This document shows positions 1 to 55,641 of a stretch of DNA of 64,000 nt, in pieces. The DNA comes from Mastigias papua (lineage: Eukaryota; Cnidaria; Scyphozoa; Rhizostomeae; Mastigiidae): NCBI GenBank assembly GCA_964019165.1, contig OZ025274.1, forward strand, positions 6,464,368-6,528,367, read 5' to 3'. Position 1 is the stretch's first letter. Each line of letters opens with the position of its first letter. Both the position numbers and the translations under genes were made by a program. The notes below the pieces were generated by a model, which did no database searches, was not told the DNA's origin, and worked only from the letters and a program-made list of their open reading frames with translations.

Positions 1-40
1 TGTGGTTCCAGATTGGCTTACCTTTTTCTTGTCATTATAG

Positions 41-44640
<44,600 letters not shown>

Positions 44641-47600
44641 TTGCGTTGTTGACAGGAGCTTTGTTGAAGCTTGCAGATTGAGTTGGAAGTTCATGATAGC
44701 GTATGATCTGTCCTGAAATCCTCAAACTTCAAAGGTGATATCAGATCATCTGGAAATGAATCAAAAGCACCCACAGTCGCAATACCAGAGTCTACGAGCG
44801 CTGAGCGAAGCTGTGTGGTACAGACAGCATATGGAGCTTTCAGGGGTCATGAATCGGTGCTGTTATGAACTTAGTTGATTTTTTATCTCTAGTAGGAGTT
44901 TCGTAAATCGCACGCAATATGTCAAGATAAGTACTTCTACTCAACGCCTCGCACAAAAAGGCAATAGTATTTCTTACAGTTGGGGACGAAAACCGAATCA
45001 CTTATATATCTTAACTTCTGTATTAAGATCAGATCATTGAATTCATCATGTAATTTCAACTCTCACTCGTGTTACTTGATAGACTGCCAGCAAAAAGAGA
45101 CTCGGATAGATTGAGGCCATGAATTAAGGAGTGCACAAGAAATTCATTGATTATTTTGCCATTCACAAGCATGAAATTATACATTACATTTCTTGCAACA
45201 TTTTGTCGACCCATCACGAGACAATGGATTTGTGAATTTCTTGCAGTTTTAGTTTTGCAATGTGCCATTATTAGTCACGAAAAGGTCTAACTTTTGCCTG
45301 CATGCATAAAGTACTTCATATAAACACATACATAGTTTGGCGGGTTGTCATGGTTTGCATTGTTCTTTCAACTTTGTGATCAGTTATGGGAATGCTGCTT
45401 CCCAAGATACATTTATTCTTCACCAAATTTACTAGTGGTAGTGTTTTTGATATATACTATCCAATGACATATATTTTTGCAATACCCATAGTAGAATTAA
45501 TTCTCCTGTATTTTCCATGTTTCGCAATTGATACGGCGAAATTAGTAGTTATTACTCTTAAAACAAGTGCTGTAGTACATCAGGAGTCACTTTCGATGCA
45601 TACATAGGTTTCCACGTTAGTTTGTCGTCCGCAACTTGTCTTTTTAATGAGTTCATTACATAACACTTGATATCTCAGGTTTATTTGTTGTCTGTCGTCG
45701 TCAATATCTGGCACATCAATATTTCAAGCAGCTCCTTTACGTACAGAATAGCAACAACGTGGCATTTAGATTTAGATCGTATCAGATGAAATGGTCGCAT
45801 CCAGTGGCAGTTTTAGAAGGAGCAGAGGGTGATGGTAGCAGATATGATATGTTTTGTCACCAAATGGATATCATTGATGTCAGAAATTTACCACATGCCC
45901 TCCCCCTAAAGATTTGCAGAAATCTGCATCTGGTCCCATCCTTCAATATTCTTTCGGGTATCCTTACGGATGGAAACTGTTTGAAAAGCAATTCACTTTA
46001 GTTGCCAGATTTAATTAGAAATGCACCAAATTGTTCGTCTGATAAGATTTTATATTATGAAAGATTTATCTTTCCAGGTCGTTTAGATTTTACTCATTTG
46101 TGTGTAGATGTTATACCTTCAAGGTTTTACGAATTTTTAAAGGAGCTTGTTTACTATAGCAGATACTGAGACACTTGCCAATTGCAATAGAATGGTTTTT
46201 TCGCTGATATATATTTAGAAAACAAGCAGAGAACTCTTAGTCAACGGTACATTAAATAAATTTTAGAAGTAATGTATAGAGTCAGAAGTTCGGATATGAT
46301 ATATCAAGGACCAGTGAATTTCTTTCACGTGCAAATCTATAGTGCACAACATTTGCGTTGAATGGGAACCGTATAAATTTCACTCTCATATCCGACTCCA
46401 CAATCTAGGGGATGCCTGCAATGGAAGATATTTATCCAAGAACATTCGCTTCTTAAAGCAAAGTAATCAGTTCCCTTCCTCACTTTTACCCCTCTAGTGT
46501 TGTCCCATTCACTGCTTATTGCACAATAAGCGAGCTCGAGTCATTCCTTAAGGTGGAAATCGAACTTAACACCCTTCTGTATAATATACAAGTGCTATAA
46601 TCACATGGTTATGTGCTCGCGATAAGGTAGCAAAAGAATTGACACTCGATGCTACCATAGCACATGAAAGAAATCTTCAACTTGCATTAATGACAGTCAG
46701 TTAGTGCATGGCCACATCCTTTTCAATTTAATCTCAATTGCGAACATTCAATTTGAAATTGTTTAACTTAGTTTCAATTTGCTGGAATGGACATTACTGA
46801 CGGCAAAATATATATGCTGACATTTTTAATTAAAAGGAAGATAGAATATATGATACTGTCATATGATGCATTGCGTAAACTTAAAAACCCCATGGCCTTT
46901 GCATACTTTTCTGCCAAACCAGCTGGCATTTTTAAAATACAAGATTTTTGCTATTTATTGGAAATATTCCTTTTTAGTTCATTCTCACGTAAAGATAATC
47001 GGAACCCGTGTTCCAGAGTGTTCGCCCTTTACTGTCTTTTGATGAAGATATTGTACTTGTACATTGGATTTCCTTGGCTTTGAATTCATGCAACGTTGAA
47101 TTCACAGCTAAGATTTTTATGCTTATTCTTTATAGGAATACCTAATTTTTTGCTAAGCTTCAATATCTTTGAAATTTTTTGTCTCGAGCCTGAGATTATT
47201 CTAAACTTATTCGTAAATCTCACCGATTTTGAGCATCTTAACTCACATAGACTATATTCTTATATTGCAAATTATGTAACGGAAACTCCCCAAAAGAGTT
47301 GCTGAGCCGCATCATCATAGTGTAATGATACCCAGCACCCTGACTGGAGAAGTGAAGCTCACATTTGTTTTGATTTCTAAAAAAGCTTAAATCAAACTGA
47401 AATCTAAGTCTTCACGATCCTTACACGTTGAAATATTCTTCAATTGTTTTCAAATTTAAGCGATTTTGAACCTTAATATTCGTATGACTATATTCTTACT
47501 AAAAGGTGTGTTTTACACTATTAATGCAGTCCTTACTCCCTTTGGTCATTAAATTTTAATTCAAGGCCATGGTATTTCAAAAGACTTTTGCATGAGTGAA

Positions 47601-50600
47601 ATGATTTGTCCTGGGAAGCCCAACGTTCTAATTTTTCCTACAATGGGAGTGCTGTTCTATAAATAGACTGCATGCATGTAGACATGCATTGCAAACAGCA
47701 ACAATAAAATCGCACAAACGGCTGCAAGGAAAGATATAGATATTGCCAAGTGTTTATAGCATTCTGGCGGTCAGTGAAACAAAGCATAATGAAAAAGTTA
47801 ATACAGTAAGTCGCCATATTCTTGACATTTTTGTATGGGACTTATTCGAGGGGAAGCTTGTAAGTAATCTGATAAATGCCACATAAAAGACCACTTTTTA
47901 TAAAATCTTTCTTTATGATACTTAAAGATTGAAGTCCAAATATAAGCACCAGTCTTTAGTACGGTTTTCATCATCTGTGATGGAACCATATTCTGTGGCG
48001 GGCCTATTAACAATTTGAAGTTTTAGCATGGGGCTTATTAAGTGAGGGCAATTCAAGGATTTACATTGATGATCTTGTCTCTATTGAACACTTTACCAAA
48101 AGAGGTGATAGCAATTGTCATGGAGATGGGGTGAAATTTATATGAAGGGATTCTATTTGCCGTAAGTGTAGAAATGAAGGCTTGCCAAACTTCTCTGTTC
48201 TTCAACTTGGCATAGCATGCACCCCTGACGAATCTCCCTAAACTTGAACTAATGCTCAAGGCAACTTGGCACTTCTTAGACAAAGAGACCAAAGAAATCA
48301 TTCTTGATAGATACCATTTGCGATAGTTTGCCTAATTTTGGGATAGGGTTGTGCTGATGCTTGTGTTTACAGTTACAGATACAGGCCCGTAGGAAGTAGG
48401 GAGAGGCAGTGCCCCCCCTTTTTTGGTTGAGATTGTATTTTGAGATGTTGCAAATGGTCGTTTTTACTCATATCATGATGTGATTCTGCAGCTTGATCTT
48501 ACTGAAATACACTGAACAGGTACATTCCTATGGTTTCATAGCTATTCCCTATGGTTTCTTCATTAAAATTTGATTGAAATACTTCTTGAAAGGTTGAGCA
48601 TTTGATATACAACAAGTTAAGCAATAAGGATAAACTAATTTATATTTCTAGTCCAGTGAACTCTTGATTCAAATGGAGAGATGTACCTATTGGCATAGTA
48701 TGTACCCCTGACGCAACTATCTATTCGAACATCCATGCAGTGGCAGAGCTACAGGGGAGTTTGGGGGTTAAAATGCCCCCAACTTTTTCAATGTGTGGTA
48801 AGTTTTGACCTCTTTGACCTGGTGATATCCTGTAACGCACAATAGCAAATTTGAACAAAAGTGATACTTTTTACATCATTTGTCCACCATCTTGCGCTTT
48901 AAGTAACTTAATCGATAACATTTGCAAACTTCAACGTATCAGCTTTCATTTAAGCATTTCTACTATTCCATACCATGCAAACAAGTTACGTTATTTTTAC
49001 CTCAAACAACAAGATACAAGCAAAGTCTCTGCTGCTAAGCTTCCCTGTAAAGAAGTTCATCGATATTCAGACCTATTGAAAACCCCTCGTAAGTGTAAAC
49101 AAAACACAATCGATTTGAAACAGAGACTACAGAATTCGAGGGAAAATTTGATATAACACATGAAAATTTTCCTGAGAGAAAAGTTCCGTCAAAGTTGAGC
49201 TGAAATAATCCGGGACAGCATATGCTTCTGCGTCCGAGAAACTATACGTGCTTGATAAAAATTCTGGTTTCCATTTTAATTTAGTATTTCTGAGAGAACA
49301 AGTACCATTTAACGTATTCCAAGTTTGCGCATAAGCTTAGGCTAAGGATGAGAGCCCAGAAGACGAATGCACCCTGTACAATGAGACCTTTCTTTCTCTA
49401 AAGAATACTCAGTTTCTTTTCTGTTCTGTGTAATGGTTTTCAGACTTCTGTTAATGGAGCTGGGTTAAATGCTGTATTTACAAAAAATTGTGGTCTATTG
49501 CAATACCCTCTCTAATGTATGATGTTTAGAAAAGCTCTTTTGCAAGCAGTCCTACTAAATTTACCATTCGGTGTTGCGAATCAAATGTCCCAGTTCCTGA
49601 ATGCATGTTTCCGTACCAGGATAAACATTTGACTCTTCGGCCATGACTAGTTCTCATAGAAAGTTAATGAGTCAAACCCAGAACAAGTGATATCAAATTA
49701 CTTTACCGAAGTAACTAAAATAAAAACTCAGAAGCCCCCTCTGCAAAAATTAACAATGTGCGGCAAAACATTTTTATCAAGCTTGACCTCAATTTCATAA
49801 TGTGCTTGAACGAGGCGATTGAAATCCGGGAAAGGTCTATTGCTACCCTAAGATATCCCATTCCTTCATCCTATTAAATATCTTGAAAATTCTATAGAAA
49901 ATATTCCAGCAAGTTGAAATATCATTTTCCCTTTCTGATAATCCCCCATCTTAATAATCTCCCATTTAACTTACAAGGCTGAATCAATAAACCCACAATG
50001 AAAATACAAGGGAGAATAAGGTGTCTTATGTTTGCTCTCCAAGTCATACCCTGCATAAAAGTTGGGCAAAGAGTGTTCCTCCCATTAGTAAGGAAAAGTT
50101 GAAGCACATAGCGAGCATGTTCACAGCATAATTACTATGGTCACAGTAGTGAAATCGAGCATATTTCTTCCAGTGCAACTGATGTATCAAGAAAAAACAG
50201 TCCATTGTATTCTACTAGAAATAGAATCTCCAAATCGATTCAATGCATGTTTCACAAGGAATCATTGGAACAACAATATCTAATGAAAAAGCTCGATATA
50301 TGTGGAATAAGTGAAGCAATTACTTCAAAAACTGAACCAGAGGACCCATTCTTCGATCTTAGTTCAGATGAAGATGAACAAGTTGCAAACTAGAACTATG
50401 GTGTTGAGTTTGGGATATTTTAAGAGATTTTTTGGTTCCATTAGTATTTGTCCGAAATTTTTATCCGAAATATTCAAAAATCCTCAAACTTTGGTCCGAA
50501 AAGTCCGAAATTGTTGGATATTAATGTATTGTGTTTGACATTTCATGATGCATCTAGATGGCAACCAAAGAAAAGTACTACAATGTGACATGAATTTAAT

Positions 50601-50750
50601 TAACTCGAAAAGAATGTCAAAGTAATTATAATGTCAACCTCATGACTCAGCAGTGAACAACTTTGTTTCATTTATTTTCGGAAAACATATATCCATTCTG
50701 ATCCAAAGACAAAACCTCTTGGGGATCCCTACTTTCAAATTTAGATAAGC
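44641..50750. other. Intergenic region downstream of SMG6, no gene recognised
   Basis: Contains the SMG6 3' UTR and then AT-rich DNA with only short frames. Possible hAT-like ends occur near 48380 (CAGGCCCGTAGG, then a C-run at 48413) and 48738 (CAGTGGCAGAGCTACAGGGG), but no partner ends were found. No RNA gene recognised. Confidence 0.5.
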
Positions 50751-50756
50751 GTCCCG

Positions 50757-51405
50757 GACCGAATAGGCACCCACCACTGAATAAGTGCCCATTCAAACAT
50801 CGAAAATTTTAAAATAAACGCAAACTACCAAATAACTGCTCATTCCGATAATGATATAAATGTAGCAACAAATAAGCAAAAATACCCTTTATTTTCCATT
50901 TGCATGTCAAATACTGTAAAGCTCGCATAATTCAGATCGGGTTGATCCGGATTTTGATATATTCCGGGCAGAGTTACTAAGTCCCATTAATTTCCTATTA
51001 AAATGTACTAAAGTAATTGTCATGCCAATTGGTCATGACTAAAGTGACCAAACAACAACCAACATTTAATAGAGTTATGTATAAATTAATGTAATCCGGA
51101 TTCCCTGCAATCCAGAAAAAAAGTAGCCAGTCCCATGTGATCCGAATTATGCGAGCTTTAATCTATTGCTTTATTCTTATAAATAATACATGATAAAGGC
51201 ACAGATTAGTAAAGGTACAAAGCGAATTCTCATGAGGACGTGAAGAAAAAGATCGAACTGTATTCGGACCTCGAGTGTAACTTTTTCTAGAAAAGTAATA
51301 ATTGCAGTCTGAGTAATTTTTGCTTATCGCTGTTTGTCTTTTTCAAACAAGTGCCCACCACCACAAAAGCGCCCACTACTGAATAAGCACCCGCTCCGCA
51401 GCCAT
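50757..51405. repeat. Direct GAATAAGYGCCC repeats flanking the MITE
   Basis: The motif CACTGAATAAGTGCCC near 50779 and CTACTGAATAAGCACCC near 51380 occur in the same orientation on either side, with further GCCCACCAC copies. They look like parts of one older repeat that the Tc1-like MITE invaded. Confidence 0.4.
50919..51158. mobile_element. Tc1/mariner-like MITE, TA target
   Basis: A 240-bp insert flanked by TA. AAGCTCGCATAATTCAGATC at the left matches the reverse complement of the right end in 19 of 20 positions. The interior is noncoding and has repeated ATCCGGATT-type motifs, as in pogo/Tigger-like short elements. Confidence 0.7.
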
Positions 51406-51476
51406 ATAGAAAACATAATCGCCTGCACACTTATTCGATAGTTTACGGCAATTAGCAGATGGCTTCTAATTTTTGC

Positions 51477-51940
51477 GCTATTGCAGAGTCGTACCTCTCC
51501 TAGAAATAGATAGCCTACCCTAACAAACTATACACCATTCGATAGCCCTCAGTGAGTAGATTACTATCTTATATTACTATCATTTACCACATAGCTCAAA
51601 TTTTCAAGAAGTTATCGAAGGGTCGGGGTCTGGGTTAGGGTTTAAATAGTACCAATCATCAACATTTCATCGATTTCTACTACTATCAACATGATATCAA
51701 TGAAACAGATGGAATTCCAACACTTTGAGATGATTTAAATGCTAACCCTAACCCTTATCCCCCTTAGCGTGCAAACATGGCAGCCATATTTGACAGAAAT
51801 AATTCGATAACTTCTAGAAAATTTGAGCTATGTGGTAAATGACGGTATCATCGTAACCAAATCACTGAGTGCTATCGTATGGTGTATAGTTTGTTAGGGT
51901 AGGCCATCTATTTCTAGGAGAGGTACGATTCTGCAGTAGC
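51477..51940. mobile_element. Foldback-type element with about 150-bp imperfect arms
   Basis: The left arm starts GCTATTGCAGAGTCGTACC. The right arm, reverse complemented, starts GCTACTGCAGAATCGTACC. Similarity continues through CTAGAAATAGAT, CTAACAAACTATACACC, CTCAGTGA and TTTACCACATAGCTC to AGTTATCGAA. The inner ends carry GGGTTAGGGTTTAAAT and its inverse. No coding capacity and no clear target duplication. Confidence 0.7.
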
Positions 51941-51944
51941 CCCT

Positions 51945-52837
51945 ATATATTTAACATGTAAATTTGTAATTAGGCATCGCAAAGGCCCTGAAAGCAGCCA
52001 TACCAAACAGATGGGCCACAGTGTATCAGGATTTTAAGATGAAATGAAAAGGTGCCTGCACCTTATGACAACTTACGTGCTACTTTCTTCTACCATATCA
52101 ATGCACCAGCCGTTTGAGGTAAAAACGGTAAACAAAATTGACTTTCGATAACTTGACTGCCCGATTAACTGTCTAGCATTCACTAGCCCAAATCAAATTG
52201 CTAATTCCCTTCTCGAATATTCTATAGCTCCAGCAAAACTTCAATTTCCCATGAGAGTGCGAGTTATGGAAAGTGAACTGTATGCCTGCAAATAGTCGTC
52301 GATTTTCATAAATTTGTTAAGGGACCACTGGTGGTACAATTGCTAACTTTTGTAGAATAGATCTGCTGACTATCTCAATACTTCAGCTCCTAGAATCTAC
52401 CCACTTTACACAAAAATGCCGAATAATCAACTTCTGGGGGGCCACCACACCACCATCACCAAAGTAGGTTCACCTTTCCTAGATCTGCATCAGAACTGCA
52501 CCATATCTCAATATCAACCATTGCTCGGACACCATTGTTGACTGCTCCTTCAGCTACCTAGTCCCTTGAGTATTTTCTGGTCTTCGTTGGCCTAATCCTA
52601 TTGTCCTTCTTAATGTTGATTCATATTTCATTGTGAAGTTCTTTCAAATTCTGTTCCCTTGTCACCTGTAACCGCTGTGGCCGGGGTGCTACAGCTGCAG
52701 TTCTTAATACCTTTATTACTCTTCGTGCATACGCGCGTTTCTCCCTCGCTTATATCTAATTTCTGTTAATTTTTGCCCTCCATCCCATTCAAAATAGCTA
52801 AACCGGACAATAAGAAAGTAAAGGTGTTCCTATTAGC
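51945..52837. other. Intergenic DNA, nothing recognised
   Basis: No gene or repeat end was recognised between the foldback element and the Kolobok element. Confidence 0.55.
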
Positions 52838-55641
52838 TTAAGGTAGCAAACCCCTCTCATTACATCAAAATAAAACTTTTTTCATGAAAATTTGAAAATT
52901 GTCACAAAAATACTTTCAAATGTGTTCTTTCAAATAAACTTACTCATATGTGTAAAAGGAACTCTTGCAATGTGTATATTTACAGTTAAAGATATACTAT
53001 ATAAATTATTGTTCCTTAGCAACACCATAGCAACGAATTTTCCTTTACCTATCCCACCGATTTTTGTCCGAAATAGCCCCCAAACCGTCACAAGTGCTAT
53101 TTTAAGGTCAAATCGAGGCTGTACTTGGTAAGAGACAGCTGCAGCTGGCTGTTTACATGAAGTACAGTGACAAGATTGAAAATAACTTTGAGCGAGAGTG
53201 AACGAGAATCTGTTGTTTATAATTTTGAAATGGGCAATCCGAGAAACAGAGCGAGGAAAGCATCTCGGAAGAGAAAAAATACTTCATCATTTCAAAATGA
53301 ATGTGTTACTTTAGGTAAGCAGCAGAAAACTGTGATTGGAGATACTCCAGTTGCAGATGAGAGGCCTAGTCAAGATCACATGTTAAGCCACGCCACTTGT
53401 GGTGTATCATCTTCTACCCCACTCTCGAGGTCTGGCAGAAAATTGAAAGACAAAATTTCAACGTTGTCTGGAGGAAGCGATGATAACATTTCAGAGGACA
53501 TTTCAGGTTATGTCTTATTTGATTGTAGCATACTTTCAGAACTGTTTGAACTCCTTTGTTGCCCAGTATGTGCAACTCAGAATCTGAAACTAGTGGAAGT
53601 GGAAGAGAAAAGGAAGGGATTTTCGGTTTCTTTTCGCCTCATTTGCCAAGGCTGCGCATGGGAAAAAGATTTTGCGTCATCCAATTCTATAAATATTTCA
53701 ACAAAGAGAAGTATGGAAGTAAATGTTAGAATGGTATTGGGATTCAGGAACATTGGCTGTGGTTTCGAAGCACTGAATAGTTTTTCAATGATAATGAATA
53801 TGCGAAAGCCAATGACAAGAGATAGCTATAGTAATTTGATTGACAATATCCATAGTGCCTATCTTGAGGAAGCTGAGGCTAGTATGAAGGAAGCAGTTGA
53901 AGAGGTTAAATCTCAGACAGGAGCAACAGATTTTACTGCAAGTTTTGATGGTACATGGCAAAAGCCAGGATTTTCTTCATTGAATGGTGTTGTTTCTGCT
54001 ATTTCAAATTTTTCAGGCAAGGTATTGGACTTTGAAGTGAAATCTAAGTATTGCAAAGCTTGTGAAAGAAAAAGCTATTTAGATAGAGAATCACTAGCAC
54101 ATTTGCAATGGCAAATAAGACACAAAGCATCATGCAGCATAAACCATCAAGGCTCATCAGGAGCAATGGAAGTTGATGGGTTGAGAGATATATTTCTAAG
54201 AAGTGTTAAAAAGTATGGAATAAGGTATACCACTTTTATTGGTGATGGAGATTCCTCCTCTTATGCTACCATTTCAGAGGAAAAGCCCTATGGGCCTGAT
54301 ATTATTATTGATAAAAAAGAATGTATTGGGCATGTACAGAAACGCCTAGGTACAAGACTAAGAAAGCTCAAATCAAGTCTTGGCAACAGAAAATTGAAAG
54401 ATGGTAAATGCATTGGTGGGAAAGGAAGGTTAACTCAAAAGATGATCAACAAAATGCAAAACTATTATGGGCTAGCAATACGTGCCAATAAGAACAACTT
54501 GGAAGGCATGATAAATGATGTAAAAGCAGGCCTTTATCATATTGCATCATCAGATTCAAGTCCTCAGCATAGCTTGTGTCCTAAGGGGAAAGACTCTTGG
54601 TGTGCTTGGCAGAGAAACAAAACAGTTAAAAAGAAAGACTACAAGCACACCTCATATCTACCTAAAGCAGTATTTGATGAAGTATTGCCAATATACAAAG
54701 ACCTAAGTGAGGAAACTTTGTTATCACGTTGTCTAGACTCTTTTACACAGAATCCGAATGAATCTCTAAATAAATTAATTTGGGCTAGATGCCCTAAAAA
54801 GATTCACCAAGGAAGAAAGGTTGTTGAACTATCCACTGCAAGTGCAGTGGCCCATTTTAATGATGGTGCATCTTCAATTGCAAGAGTTTTAGATCGCCTA
54901 GGAATATGTCCAGGGAAGCACACAAATTTTGCTATTCATCGGTGTGACAACAAAAGGATTTTCTTTGCAGAAAAAAAGTCTTCTGAGACAGGAAAAAGCA
55001 GAAGAAAGAAACTTAGAGCCATAAGAAAAGGTTTATGGGACCATGAGAAGGAAAAAGAAGGGAATTTGTATGAAAGTGGAGGACATTAAAGGTTGAATTG
55101 ATATCTAAGTTACTAAAACACGCGTTTTCTTCAGTTGTGAAAAATGGTCTGCGGGGTGTTTTTGTGACAGTGATTTTTCTATATCCTTCATCCAATCTAG
55201 ATGAAATTTTCAGGTAATGTTCTTCATATATATGTTAAGTGAATGAAGGTTTTTGAATGCCCTATGATGCATAATGACAATTTTACTAGCAGCCAAAGTG
55301 ATCAGAGTTTATAAAAGTTGCTATTGGCTGCTATCAAAATTGAATTTCTCAGTAATTACATAAGAGATCAGCCTGATATTCTCTCATTCACTGGATATGC
55401 CCTCTTCCAACATATTATACAAATATGAGTGCTCAGTGCTAACTCTAGCAAAAGAATCATTGTCACAAGTAGCCTGGCTATATTTTACTGAATTATATCC
55501 GCCATTTTGTCTAATTAGCATATTTAATTGCCATACTAAGATTTTTTGTAATTTCACCCTCCAGTCATCATTTATGCCAAAGCTCATTAGCATAACCCTA
55601 AAAGCAAAAGAGTTTTGCATGAGAGGGGTTTGCTACCTTAA
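52838..55641 (+). mobile_element. Kolobok-type DNA transposon, apparently complete
   Basis: The element (52842-55637, 2,796 bp) has perfect 19-bp inverted ends GGTAGCAAACCCCTCTCAT and is flanked on both sides by TTAA (52838-52841, 55638-55641). It contains one uninterrupted transposase frame. TTAA targets are used by piggyBac and Kolobok. The DGTW-type DDE transposase inside is not piggyBac, so Kolobok fits. Identical ends, an intact frame and intact TTAA suggest a recent insertion. Confidence 0.85.
53230..55089 (+). CDS. Kolobok/Mutator-like DDE transposase
   Basis: 619 residues from the first in-frame ATG (53230). The upstream in-frame codon at 53167 is GTG and is not a credible eukaryotic start. 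A basic N-terminus (MGNPRNRARKASRKRK) could serve nuclear import or DNA binding. A zinc-binding motif CPVC (111-114) pairs with CQGC (139-142). The catalytic core shows SFDGTWQKPGFSSLNG (first acid D240), FIGDGDSSSYATI (D339 or D341) and QNPNESLNKLIW (E511), the D-D-E arrangement of metazoan transposases usually annotated 'Mutator-like'. No stop, frameshift or intron is needed. It cuts and pastes the surrounding element between TTAA sites. The superfamily name rests on the TTAA duplication plus the DGTW motif. Confidence 0.88.
   Translation: MGNPRNRARKASRKRKNTSSFQNECVTLGKQQKTVIGDTPVADERPSQDHMLSHATCGVSSSTPLSRSGRKLKDKISTLSGGSDDNISEDISGYVLFDCSILSELFELLCCPVCATQNLKLVEVEEKRKGFSVSFRLICQGCAWEKDFASSNSINISTKRSMEVNVRMVLGFRNIGCGFEALNSFSMIMNMRKPMTRDSYSNLIDNIHSAYLEEAEASMKEAVEEVKSQTGATDFTASFDGTWQKPGFSSLNGVVSAISNFSGKVLDFEVKSKYCKACERKSYLDRESLAHLQWQIRHKASCSINHQGSSGAMEVDGLRDIFLRSVKKYGIRYTTFIGDGDSSSYATISEEKPYGPDIIIDKKECIGHVQKRLGTRLRKLKSSLGNRKLKDGKCIGGKGRLTQKMINKMQNYYGLAIRANKNNLEGMINDVKAGLYHIASSDSSPQHSLCPKGKDSWCAWQRNKTVKKKDYKHTSYLPKAVFDEVLPIYKDLSEETLLSRCLDSFTQNPNESLNKLIWARCPKKIHQGRKVVELSTASAVAHFNDGASSIARVLDRLGICPGKHTNFAIHRCDNKRIFFAEKKSSETGKSRRKKLRAIRKGLWDHEKEKEGNLYESGGH

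Noticed and set aside
48200..48720. Repeated TGGCATAG..TG.ACCCCTGACG near 48209 and 48693
   Set aside because: Two short similar stretches only. Not enough to define a repeat family.
48378..48790. hAT-like ends near 48380 and 48738 (CAG..., G/C runs)
   Set aside because: No partner inverted ends or 8-bp duplications were found, so no element could be delimited.
53167..53229. Earlier start for the Kolobok transposase
   Set aside because: It would begin at GTG, and there is no in-frame ATG between the upstream stop (53158) and 53230.
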